From NCBI GenBank assembly GCA_029964075.1, contig CM057142.1:38938392-39002391 (forward strand): a stretch of DNA of 64,000 nt, given 5' to 3'. This DNA comes from Patiria pectinifera. Lineage: Eukaryota; Echinodermata; Asteroidea; Valvatida; Asterinidae. The notes under the pieces are model-generated. The model saw only the letters and a program-made list of their open reading frames with translations, was not told where the DNA came from and ran no database searches. The translations under genes and the position numbers were made by a program. Below, piece by piece: positions 36,571-49,000 of the stretch (position 1 is its first letter; every line of letters starts with the position of its first letter).

Positions 36571-36886
36571 ATAATACTGTTTCTTATCATGATTTGATTT
36601 GACAACCCCAGTACATTTTTAAGGAATTCACAGTTCACATCCGTTACCTGCAAGCAGTAACAGATTTATACATTTCAGAAAATATATGGTTTTTATGAAA
36701 CACACATTCCCATGTCAGTTTAAAACATGTGACCTACTTCACAAAATGAAGTATTAAAAGTTTGACAATTTACATCAGCCTGATAATCTTTTTAAAAGAT
36801 GGACACACAATTCTTTCCGACAGGACGATTTTGCCAACAAAATTTGATAATGGGGGGTGTCACACGCTCAGCAGCCCCCTACTCTA

Positions 36887-37037
36887 CAGGCATTCAACTG
36901 GGATGTAACCAGAAAAGAGGATGTTCCGTGCTTTGCAAGACTGTATACAGTGGGTTTTTTAAATTTAATTTTTAATGGCATAAGTGTTAAGTGAAAAATG
37001 AGGCAATCAGCTGATCCGAGGAAAAGTTGCATATCTG
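36887..37037. mobile_element. CAGGCATGCAACT-family MITE, diverged copy
   Basis: The left end CAGGCATTCAACTGGG and the right end AAAAGTTGCATATCTG are decayed versions of the family termini. The inside TTTTTAATGGCATAAGTG and CAGCTGATCCGAGG matches 47299-47441 and 55730-55871. The flanking 6-mers no longer match. Confidence 0.7.
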
Positions 37038-38427
37038 ATCAAAGCAACACCTTTGTTTAAGCTCTACTCAATCGTCTAACACATCTGTTTGTAATTGTTC
37101 TCTGACTTAGTGGAATTAGCTGACACATTTTTGCCAAACTTCTCACTGTTTGTTCACTGCTGCTGGAATTCAACAGCTGGAAGAATACATTATTCGTATT
37201 AAGCCACCTTTCCAGTTAAGTGCCTTTTTTGTGTGAACTGACTGATGCATTTAAAAATGATTCAGTGTACCGATATACACTCAACCAAAAAAAGAAAGTC
37301 CCCCTTCGAATACTTTTTTGTCTAACTCAAAAACTACTGAGCACCTCTCGCTCAAATAACGACTACTCAGTACAGAAATTCCTTAGCAATCCAGCCATAC
37401 TCTTCATTAGGTCCAAAACAGTGACAATGTGTAAGAAATTATGCAGTTTATGACAAATGATACCGAAAACGTTGCACTTTTTATACATGCAAGTTGTGGT
37501 TCACACTCAACTTGCATGTATACAAAAGTGCAACTGGGGGGGGGGGGGCTTTCTCTTTTGGTTGAGTGTATCTTGTGACACAAAATAATACAAACAACTA
37601 AAGGAGCCACATAAACACACACAAACATATATGCTTGCATAACAAGATCTAAGCAGTGGCCTGACAATTCCTTTGTACTTCTGAATTTCTTTTGGCAATA
37701 AAAAAAAATAGTCGATGAAAATAACAATACTGAAACGAATGGTATGCATGTAATATTGTTTTAAAATTGGTAATGTGCGTTCAATGAATGTTCTATATAA
37801 AATTTACAAAACATTTGATAAAAAATCATTATCTAATATGGTATGTCACTCTTTTATTTAAAAAAATAAAATTATTTACATGGAATTAGGCAAATCATGA
37901 CTTTCTTCCATGAAATAGATTTACACATTCCTGAAGACACCGGTAAAAATGTTGAAACTCAAGTCACGCCTTATTCTCCAAGGGTTGACAGTGAGGGTAT
38001 GGCTATCTCCTTGGCATGATGAAGAACAAGAAATTAATATATATGGAAAACCTTTTCACCATATGATACCTATCGTGAACTTGTAAGTATTGGCAATTTT
38101 TGTCATATATATGCAATGATGCAAGAGTTGTATTCATTTATATGTTGTCGAAATGCTGTGCATGATTTTTCCCCCAAGGTATTTGCAACTCTGTGGCACT
38201 TTCATTTTGGAGGCACTAAATTAAATTGTTAATGTTGTTCACAGTAGATGTTTATCCATTACCCACAGCAAACCAGCCTTTTTAATGTCTCTTCCAATAT
38301 TTTTTGAACTGATATACATGTACATGCAGTGTAGAATAGACTTACCTTCTTTCCCCCTCCCAACATAAAAGGTGAGGGTATGTGACCACAACATGCAATT
38401 TTGTAAGTAAGTGTGAGTGGGTCTATA

Positions 38428-39067
38428 CAGGGTGTTAAAAAAAAAAGAAACCGAGCTTATTTTGTTGATTTCTCAGGTATGACTAATTATTTAGGAAAAT
38501 GGCAACCACCATCTGTTACATAACCATGTCTCCTTTTTCTTGACACCACGAACTCCATTTTTTAACGTCCCGGATGACTGACCACCAAGTGATGTAACTG
38601 ACATGCCAAAAAATGGCCTTGTTCCACATGCACCATTATTGACATTTATCAGAGAGAGAGACGTTATCAGGAATGCGTTCACAGCAATGAGAACCAGGGC
38701 AGAGATTTGCATTGAAAGGAATGGGGGCATGTTGAAGGACAGTGGGGTTAACGGGGACAGTGATAAACCTTGATATGTTTTAGCAATTGAATAAATGATT
38801 TTGATAATGTACGTCCTGGATTTTGTTATTTTTAACATGCTGAAAACTGTCAATTGGTCTTATGGTGCATGTGGAACAAGGCCATTTTTGGCATGTCAGT
38901 TACATCACTTGGTGCTTAGTCATCCGTGACAGTAAAATGGAGTTCGTGGTGTCAAGAAAAAGAAGACATGGTTATGTAACAGATGGGGGTTACCATTTTC
39001 CTAAATAATAAGTCATACCTGAGAAATACAAAATAAGCTCGGTTTCCTTTTTTGTTGAAACACCCCG
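38428..39067. mobile_element. 640-bp TA-flanked transposon with ~210-bp terminal inverted repeats
   Basis: The left arm (38428 to ~38640) and the reversed right arm (~38862 to 39067) agree over about 210 bp with few differences, starting CAGGGTGTT and CGGGGTGTT. TA is present on both sides (38426-38427 and 39068-39069). The 220-bp centre has no recognisable transposase. This fits a non-autonomous Tc1/mariner-type element. It lies just beyond the likely 3' end of the ACSS gene. Confidence 0.8.
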
Positions 39068-39282
39068 TATAGCTTTAACACTAGCTTTCCATCTGATTTA
39101 TTGACTAGGAATAAATGCATCAGAACATATTACACAACATCTGAGTAAATCCCCGTCATCTGGTCTGTGGGTTTGTTAATCAGATGCCGTTGAATTATTC
39201 GTCCCAACCCACGGCGCGGCCGCACCACAAAAATAGAAGTTCCATTTGATGGTCACACCAGTTACCGGTAAAATGACAAGGA

Positions 39283-39288
39283 TTTATT
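39283..39288 (-). terminator. Candidate poly(A) signal of the ACSS gene
   Basis: AATAAA on the minus strand, about 590 bp downstream of the ACSS stop codon. I found no other AATAAA between the stop and this point in a read-through by eye. The 3' UTR would include the T-run/A-run at 39450-39521. Confidence 0.4.
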
Positions 39289-39449
39289 CAGGCGTTGTAT
39301 AAAACAAACAATGAATGTTTCACATTCAAGCAATGGAAAGAATAATTTCATTTGGTAACAGCTGTCACTTCATGAAATTATTCTTACCATCGCACTCATA
39401 GACACTCATTATTTGTATAGTACCACCTTTGCCCTCTATTAAAATTGCC

Positions 39450-39521
39450 ACTTTTTTTTTTTTTTTTTTTTTCCATTCAGAGAGAAATTTGCAAAACAAA
39501 AAAAAAAAAAAAAAAAAAATA
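39450..39521. repeat. Poly(T) and poly(A) runs facing each other
   Basis: A run of about 22 T and a run of about 23 A, separated by about 27 bases. They would pair in a transcript. They lie in the probable 3' UTR of the ACSS gene. Confidence 0.8.
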
Positions 39522-39871
39522 GGCCAGCAAAATTTAAATGGTACGGTAAAAACAACACAGAATAATTGGGTATTTCAGAATTTTTGATGGTGGGAAATGT
39601 CCACCCCTATAGCATTAACTATGTGTATGCCTACAGCACTGTAAAATAAAAAGGGGAATATAGTTCAAACATAGAAAAGCCAAAATGGGGAAAATAGTTC
39701 AAACATAGAAAACCGAAAAGAGTAAATAACCAAGAGTGCTCTGGACCAAGAACAAGTTAAGGACAGTCAAAACTCCACCAGGTTTTAACCAAAACAAAAA
39801 CCGATCAAGTTCTACTGGTCAGAAATTCATACCATAGGAAGCGCATCATCTTGTATAAGCATCGCTGACAC

Positions 39872-40036
39872 TCATTTCTGACTGATCTTTTTGTGGTTGT
39901 TGACAATGACTTCAACAATTGAGGGCTCGGCCAGCGTGGTCACGTCCCCCAATTCGTCGCTCTGATCGGCGCACACCTTGCGCAGAATGCGGCGCATGAT
40001 CTTACCGGATCGGGTTTTAGGCAGGCCTGGTGTGAT
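39872..40036 (-). CDS. ACSS1: ACSS exon N, with stop codon
   Basis: Acceptor CCTCCGACAG, 165 bp, 54 codons and TGA at 39874-39872. It encodes [18 protein letters not shown], then [18 protein letters not shown]. The lysine in SGK is the catalytic residue regulated by acetylation in this family. Confidence 0.96.
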   Translation of the reverse strand: MTPGLPKTRSGKIMRRILRKVCADQSDELGDVTTLAEPSIVEVIVNNHKKISQK

Positions 40037-43000
40037 CTGTCGGAGGAAAAAAAGTTCCACAAGCAATGATATCAGGTTTGTGCATGTTTTTTTCAGCATG
40101 CAAACAAGCCACAGCCAAGATTATCTACAAGGGCTTTCTCGAATGGCTAGGGACTGACCTGGATCATATCCGGCACGGCATAAGCAGCTATCTTCTGTCG
40201 GACCATCTGCTTCAGTTCCTTGATGATGTCCTCCTCAGATTCGCTGATTCCATCCTTGAGAATGATATAGGCATAGATACCTGCAGAAAACCAGGACAGG
40301 AGTAGCCTATCATTAAATGAATGAACATCATCTTCATTTCTGGGAACAATAGTCCTGTAGACATATACCTGCAGATTATGCAAAGCATGGCGTCTCGACC
40401 TCCAGATTTTGACTTCTTACCGTTTAATCGTGTGTGTTCCGACTTGATGCTGTGTATGCAAGGTAAAAAGACACCAATATACACATATAATACACTTCTT
40501 CTCCTCTATCCTCTGTCACAACTTCTAGAAGTGGCTCTGTTGGCTGGTGCATGAGGTCGCATAAAATTTGCATGCTTGGATATATCAGATGCTGTAGTGT
40601 GGCTCTGCACACGTGAACGTCTGATCCTCAGACTCAGGTAAGTTATGATCCTCTCATTCCCACCTAGTTCTCTTAAGAAGGCACTTTTTCAAAAGAGCAT
40701 CTCATGAAATTTGGGTGAACTCCAGCACGGTAAGAAGACAATTAAAAAAAAATACCTTCTGTTACAGTTTTTGGTTTAAAAACATGAAAGATACAAAACT
40801 TGTTCTAAAATTTAAATATCTAAATGCAAGGTTGCATTTAAAAAAATGTTGATCCTTTTTCTTACCAAATGGTCAATTTAGGGACTGCACTGTACACAAA
40901 AATAACCCACAGATACCAAATATTCTAAGATTGTTTTAAGATTTAAATATCTAGATACAACTTGAGGTTGCATTGCAACATTTCTTGGGACTTTTTTCCC
41001 TACCAAATGGTACATTTAGGGACAGCACTATACATGAAAACATTTCCTATGGATACCAACCCACCTTTTTGTGCAAAATAAAAAAAAAGTTTCCACAGCA
41101 ATTTTTGTGCAAAAATACAAAAGCTCCGTCACCTAGTTAGAGACTCTGTGCATTACTTGGGAGTCTTGAACTGATTGCTACTGATTGCCTGGCACTCGCA
41201 CAAACAACATGGTTAGTGCACTTTTGAATTAAAGAAGTTTCGCATACTTCGCATCACATGCGCCACAACCAGTGTATGCATTGTGCCTCACATATGCAGC
41301 TGGCATAACTGGTCGCAAAGCGCCACCTACTGCTCATGCACGGAGTCCATTACCCATTGCTTTGGCAAATGATAAAGTCATGAGTTGACTGGAAGAGTAT
41401 TTGTTCTTTACCTTCCCCCTTGATGTCGTGAGGGAATCCTACCACAGCAGTCTCTGCCACGGCGGGATGCTCATCCTGCAATACAAGAATTGATCTGTTA
41501 TACCTCTGTCTTGAATACTGTATATTCATTGGCCTAGTACAATCACATGTTAAGTTTATAAAAAGTCATGGCACACTCCCTAGGGGATATCACGTATGTA
41601 GTATCCCACAGGGAGTGTGCCATGACTTTGTACGTACGGTACATGTACGTACGGTGTATGGTGTGAAACGCTTGTATCGTTGGTACCCACGCTATTTTCA
41701 CCATGCTTTCACGCATGGGTGGGAGCAGTGAACTAGCAGACCATCAGCTGTTTCGAGCATGCGACATGCATGTGAGTTGATTTTCGATTGTCATGATTGT
41801 TGTGCTTACTGCTGTTTGTTTTTGTGATTTTTATATCAAAATCCAAAGAATCCAAGACAGAGATAAAGCCCCTTGGGTGTTCAAAACGTCACATCCCACA
41901 TCACAGCAGTCAACAATTGTTAAATGTTAGTCAGAAACTCACGGGCTACATTTACACCAAGCACCCTATAGAGTCTGCATAATCAGTCTACAAAGATAGA
42001 TCATTAAGCAACCAGTTCATATAGGACTGAATCTTTGATCTTCTACAGTGTATACGAAAAAAAACTTTTCTGATTTGAATATTCAAAAAATTTGAGTGGT
42101 CTCAAGAAGATGACGAAAAAAGTCTTGGATGTCATTTAACCACTTGTCGCCAGGGGCAGTTTTGGCTGATAAACACCATTTTTGAAAAAGACAAGATATA
42201 TCCGGCGAATTTTAAAAATAAGTCAAACACCATCCGATTGAGTTTTTCCAACTTTCACTCGGGAGGTAGCACGTCGAGTATACAGTGTTTATACGTCGGT
42301 GCAGGGCAAAACCTAATATTGATTCACTTGGTGCAACTCATCGTGGAAATATCTAGAAAACAAAAACAAACTTACCATAGCATCTTCAACCTCAGCAGTT
42401 CCTATACGATGACCGCTGACGTTGATGACATCATCCATACGGCCAGTGATGTGGTAATGGCCGCGTCTATCGCGATGGGCCCCGTCACCACTGAAATACA
42501 CACCTGTAAGCATCAAGTAGTAAAAGGAGAAGTTGAATTACAAGAGGAACAAGCTTACTGCATGTACATTAGGAACAAGTTGACTCTATGGCAGAGGGCC
42601 TCAAAATTGTTGACTGCTGTAGATTAGGACATGGCATTTTTATCTCCAAGGGATCACGGCAGCGGAGAAAAAGCCAAGGTTGCCGTTTGCCAACAAGGAT
42701 TTATAAACCTCATGTCCCATATCCAAATAGTCAAAACTGTTTGGTTAAATCAACTAAATAACTCACAAACCCAAGAGCTGTGACTTACTTTGCAAGATGA
42801 ATTCAATTACTGCAGTGTAACATTACTGTGGGCTTTACTTCACACCTTTCAGATGCAAAAGATGTACCAGATGGAATTTGAGTGATGGAAATATTAGGGC
42901 ATTACTTGTTACAAACTTGATAAGTGTCCTTTCTAGACTAATGAAATGATAGTATAAACCGCTTTGGATGCTGTAGTCACTTGATGCCAACTTGCAGCAC

Positions 43001-46000
43001 ACTGATCTCCTCTGCGCTGCACGTATATCTCTTGAAATATGAGTGGTTTTAACCCTAACCGCCCTGAATCTTCAAATCCTCTTTGCCAAAGTGGAGGAAT
43101 TTGGAGGATTGAGGTTACATGGCAAAAGTGCGTTACTGATTTTGTAGGATGCACTTTGTCAAGGTCTTGGGCCGGACCTTGTGTTGTTTCTGCTCAGCCA
43201 TGCATAAATTTAGGCCTGGATTGTGCTTGAAATCCTCCATACTGCTCCAGGATGTCACTGGCCAAGTTTTAACATATTGACAGTCACTGCTGCAGTATTT
43301 TGCAGGATTCAGGCAGTGGTCACCCCTCCACGGTCCATATTAAAAAATATTGGAGGAATTTGCAGGATTGAGGCTATATGCTATGTTACCATGAGGCCAA
43401 TTGGAGGATTTTGCAGGACTGAGGCTACGTCCTAGCAAAAAGGCCTAGGGAGTTAGGTGTTGACATAAACTGTTAAACCCTTACCCCCTTGGTTATTTTG
43501 GCCAGAAACCCTTCTGATTGCAGCAACATGCAACACTTGTCAAAATGACTAGCCTGCCCAGTGCAGCAACATCCATCACCCATGGGACTGGCTTTCATTG
43601 TTTCAGAATTGGCTGTTTATGCAACTGTTGTTGATGGCTCAATGCAGCAAGGTCCCACAGAGTTTTACATCTGATGCACTGTGTGGTGCATCTGGCATGG
43701 TTAGGGTTTTGTGGGCAAAAGAGCACACAAAAGCAGCCAAAAAATGTTTGTATTGCCTGTCGACTGCTGGTTGGTATGACACAGGACTTTACAACATGTA
43801 TATCTATACAGTATGACAACATGATCTAAACAAGGCATACCTTTGTATGGTTTGAAGTAAGTCTCCACGTATCGTTGGTGGTTGCCGTAGATGGTGCGAG
43901 CGATGCCTGGCCAGGGTTTCCCGACACACAAGGCTCCAGACACACTGTTCCCTGTCATCTCTACCGTCTGCAAATGCATCAAATACGAGCAATAAACACA
44001 AATCATGTTTATTTAACTGAGAAAGGCAATGTGTGATTTCACAAAAAACATGAGCTATTCACAATACGGTGCGCTAGCACGCAATTTTGCTTGGAAGACA
44101 CAAGTTCATATACATTGTTGATCGTGCAAGTCTCGCCAGTCCACGTTCACTTCATACACAGACTAGTCTAGTCACAGACTCCCGTATTTGAATTTACCCA
44201 ATTTTATGTGCGTGCTCAATTGAACAGAAGTTGAGGTCAGCATTTATATGTTATAATAGTGATCAATTCACAATATTTTCAATATGCTGTAAATTGTAAT
44301 GCTTTCTTGTTTTTTCAAGCACCCATTTAATGCACATGATTGGATGGGCCGGTCAGGATACAACATAAATGAAGATAGGACGTTACACACTTTGCAGATT
44401 CTATACATGGTGCCCGGATGTGCTGTATTCTCCTAAAATCTTGAAGGTTTTTGATGTCAACTTGCACACTCAATTCCTGCATATACTGCAGCTTTACCTG
44501 TTTTTTCTTTGTTTATGTGTGAAACACACAAACACAAATGCATTTGCAAGTCTCATTACACAACATAATTCCAACCTAACTCGCATGCCAAAAAGCAAAT
44601 TTTGTTTAGCCCCCCCCCAAAAAAACCAACAACAAATGCACTAGCTAAATGTAAGAATGTGGCGTATATGCGAACGGTCTCCCCCTAAATAAATAGTCGT
44701 GAGAAGGGTACATTTGTACACTTTTAGTTAATATAGTGTGCCTGATCGTAGGATTTTATCAGCACTCTCCATTGAAAATATGGCACGAGCCCCCCCCCCC
44801 CTATTGATTTTCGGAGGCCTAACTGTCCAGAGAAAATAACCAGTCTCCATTTCAGCAAGCCTCCCTGAAATTTTTGTTGGATCCACCCTGCTAGCCCCCC
44901 CCCCCCCAAATATTGGCTCTAGAACCGCGCCTGATCTATGAAGTCGGTTGGTTACAAAAACACAGTCACCCATGTACACGTAAATGTATGTGATACTTAC
45001 GTTATCCTGATGAGGCGAGATATGTCATGGGCAGCATGGAGATATATGTAGCATTAAACAATGAAGGATGTGTCCACGCCAATCCAGAAAATGCATGAAA
45101 TGAGTAAAATCGATGAAAACACAGTCATGAAGATGAAAATCATGGGATGCCCTTTGATAAACTCTCCTAGTGGGAAGTCAATGGGCTTTATTCACGAGTC
45201 GGCCATATTAAATTTAAAGTGAGGTAAAATCTTTATTTTTGGAACTTGCGATGAGAAATGAAAGCAATGACATAATAAAGTTAATTACACATTATACCAG
45301 TCAGCTCTTATGAACAATTTTAAATTTGTGAATAAACATACCCTAACGATTTAAGCCACTAAAAATGAAAGTGAGGCTAGAATGTATAAATAGTCAGGCA
45401 CCATCCCATTCAACAGTTCACAATTAATCAAATACATTCAGGGAAACCGACCAAAATGGCTTTCTTGCGAATAAGGTCCATAGTCAGTGCAATATGTAAA
45501 ACCCCTAAAAAAAAAAACCACAGGTCACTGTTTCAGGTGAAGGGATATGAAGTGCTAAGTAACTGTTTCACATGGAGAGTCGATGACACTGCACAAAAAA
45601 AAAACTGTTTAGAGCAGTGAAGCGCGACCGAATCTGCCTCAACCACACAAAAGAACTGTGCAGGGAATTGAAGTGTTATCCATACTCCACACAAGATTAC
45701 CTCAAAAGAGTGTGGATGCTAACTCTATGGGCAAAAGAGGTTTTGCAAAACTTAAAGGGTTGTGAAGTGCAGAAGACTAGGAGGGTTAAAAGATTCTTGG
45801 CCATGTTGATTGCTGATTAATATTGGTACAGGATGAGTGTTTCTTCTCAGTGTATTGGCATTCAAACTATTTGGTCAAATTCAAAATTCAAATAAACGTA
45901 TCAGCCATTTTTATAAATGTATGCATGAACCATGCAGGATATAAAATAAATATGTCAATTCAGCCCATAGAGCTATATTAAATTACTAGAGCGCTAACTC

Positions 46001-49000
46001 TTCATTCTAACTCTGCGCGCGGAGAGCTTTGAAGCCGCTATGTCTGGGCGCAAACATTTTGAATTTATGTACGTGTTTGTAGAACACAATCAAAATAGAT
46101 GGATTGAATTTTAAAAGTGCACTCTAAATGCAACGTGCAAGTAGAAGATACGCAAACAACTTAAGCGCGTCATGACAGTTAAAAAAAAACGTCACAGTGA
46201 AAAGCATCTGCAGCGGAGAGCCGGGACGCGCACACATTGCGCTGTTTGTGTAGATCAAAATGAAACGCTCATTTGCCAATTGTGCATTTCGGTTTTGGGC
46301 GTATCGGCTTTGATGACGCACCGGTATGGAATACAAACGCAGATATGCAAATTGACGTACAAAATACGTACACAATTTCTTGTTCTCCATAGGTTTGTGT
46401 ACAAACATGGATGCGCCCAATAGGCATGCACACTGTACATGAGTTAGTGCTCTAGTAATTTAATATAGCTCTATGATTCAGCCAGACCTCATGATCAAGC
46501 TTTCAAGCAATGACATGGTTTCCCATACCACATCAAACAAATGCCCTTATCCCCCCCCTCCCCATAACAAGGTATTCTCCTTTTTTCCCCAAACATATCG
46601 TGTGGGGCAAATTTGGTAGACTGTAAGCACACAGCAAACCATTAGTTATTTGCCAATACAGATGTTGGCTCATGAGGTGAAATAATTGGCTCAACCATCT
46701 TAAAGTATTGTTTTAACTCTGGCAAGTCAAAAGGTTTGAGGCACATCTCCGTTGAAAGACCTTCAAATGTAATCTGTTTTGCAGAACATGTTTTTATTTT
46801 CATTGCCTGTTTTTTTAAGTTACAGTAACCGTTTCACAGCATTGTTTTAACTCTGGCAAGCCAAAAGGTTAAGGCACATCTCCGTTGAAAAGAACTTCAA
46901 ATGTAATCTGTTGTGCAAAACATCTTTTCATTTTCATTGCCTGTTTTTTTAAGTTACAGTTAACAGGAAGATTTTGGTTACAAACTCATTCCTTTCCAGT
47001 AAAATATAAAGTAAAATATATCACTGCAATAGGCATTGCAATGGAATCCTGGAATTGTGTTCGGAGAAAGCAACTTAGGGATTAGAAAGGATGATTGAAA
47101 AAAAAAACAATTCAAAATGTCTCACCATATCATTCATGAGGACAGGCTCAATGCCAAAGAATGGCGTCATAGGTCCGTGGTGAATCACAGCCTCTGGGCT
47201 GGATGGCCGGGGACTGATCGCAATACCTCCTGTCTCTGTGGGCGGATACAAATATAGACTTTATAAGTGTGTAGTAACACAATCCTTTTTGTAATAGACA
47301 CGCATGCAACTTGGAAGAAACAAAAAACGAGGAAACTTCTTTCTTTACAAGACTTTGTACCGTGTTTTTTAATATTTAATGGCATAATTGTGTAGTGAAA
47401 AACGAGGAAATCAGCTGCACCGAGGAAAAGTTGCATGCCTGAATAGACCGTTCCATTGGGCCCTGCTCACTACGCATGTGAGCTACAACATGCGGGACTC
47501 TCCAATATCAATATGAGCCCAGTTCTAGCAATCGAGCCATATACTCATTTTGGGATAAAATAACAGCAAAGCTTTTGTGAGTTCCATTTATTCTTTGAGA
47601 ACCATGTTGTACAGCCATGTGCAGTACAAAACAAAAACAGTTTATGTTCACCAGTCAGTGGCATCGACAGCAGGGGGTTAACCCCCCCCCCCAAATATTT
47701 TTTAACAAGTGCCTTTTTTGTTCATGAGTACCCTTTTTTCACCACTTATGAAAAACCAAAGGGTACTTGTGGAAAAAAGGCACTTGTGAAAAAAGGGCAC
47801 TCGTGAACAAGGGCACTCATGCAGGGGTGTGAGTGAAAAAAAGCTGAAATCCAAAACAAAAAAAGCTGAAATCAGCTTTAAAGCCGAGATTTCACACCCC
47901 TGTTGTAGAAAAAGGGCGCTCGTGAAAAAAAGGGCACTCTTGAAAAAAAAGGCACTTGTGAAAAAGGGTGCTCGTGAAAAAGACGCTCATGAACAAAGGG
48001 TGTCCTTTTTTCAGAGTGTCCTTTTTTTAACGTGGCGCGAATGTCGGCAATTATGCCACCATGAACAGCCCCACCTACTGCTCGCAATGGTGTCATGACT
48101 AGATAGATCCCCCCTCCTTGATTTTTCAGAGGCCAGGAGACCAGTGAAAGAAACATGTCTTCTCTCAGCACGGATGAGGTGAGTGCCCTTTTTCACCTCT
48201 GCCCCTTGCTAGGCCACTGCCAGTACAATAGAACTTCATTATAACAATAACAATGGGGCCCAAAAAATGTTCTTCAGAATAGTGGTGACTGGTTACGATG
48301 ATTTTCAGTCTCCAAATGCTTTGTTTAATACTCCAATGACTTCAAGAGCAAGATTTGTTATAATTGCATATTCTGCATGGTGGTGTTCATTATAAGGGTG
48401 TTGTACTGTATTTAAAGCTATAGTCCATCATTTGCAGCCATCCGAAAAGTAATTACTGTTGAAAAACATACTTGGTTGAAAGATAGTAAGTGGACTAAAC
48501 TCCCTGTGAAATTATTCTTTCTGGCAAGCTGTCATTTTGAAGTAATCAACGAAAGAAGGCCTTTAGAAAATTTATATAAGTAGTTCGTTTTTTTATTCGG
48601 CGAAGCGCGCAGAAGCATTGGCACGACACACACGCGTGTGCGGTTGCTATAATTCGTCGGATCACGACATCGCGTATAGCTGCAATCTGCTCAGTGAAAA
48701 CGTGTCTCGGACGTTGAATTCAGGCCCAATTCAAAACATGATTCAACAAATTTTGATTTGAAATTGAGATCCTAGAATGCTGTTTTTCTCGGAATATACA
48801 GCTGAAGCTGAGCTGAAACTTCATCAGGTTAGTTGTTCAGTATCCTTCATTAGATTTTGAACAATTTTGTTGCTTCAAACGAACAAAATGCACAAATTAA
48901 AAATGATGGACTATATCTTTAATAAAGAAAATCCCCCAAAGTTACCTGTTTGCCACCACGTGTCTGCCAGGGAACACCTTTTTTCACCCACAACATCGTT

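Larger units (their letters stand above)
34400..38427. other. Intergenic region between the ACSS and papilin-like genes
   Basis: It contains the GTACAT microsatellite, a LINE relic at 35382-35546, a repeat at 36460-36570 also found near 61060, and a MITE at 36887-37037. I see no exon, tRNA or other conserved RNA. Promoter elements of the papilin-like gene may lie at the low-coordinate end. Confidence 0.55.

Noticed and set aside
38491-38853. 120-codon minus-strand open frame
   Set aside because: It lies across the left arm and centre of the TA-flanked transposon and is not protein-like. It is a by-product of the inverted repeat.
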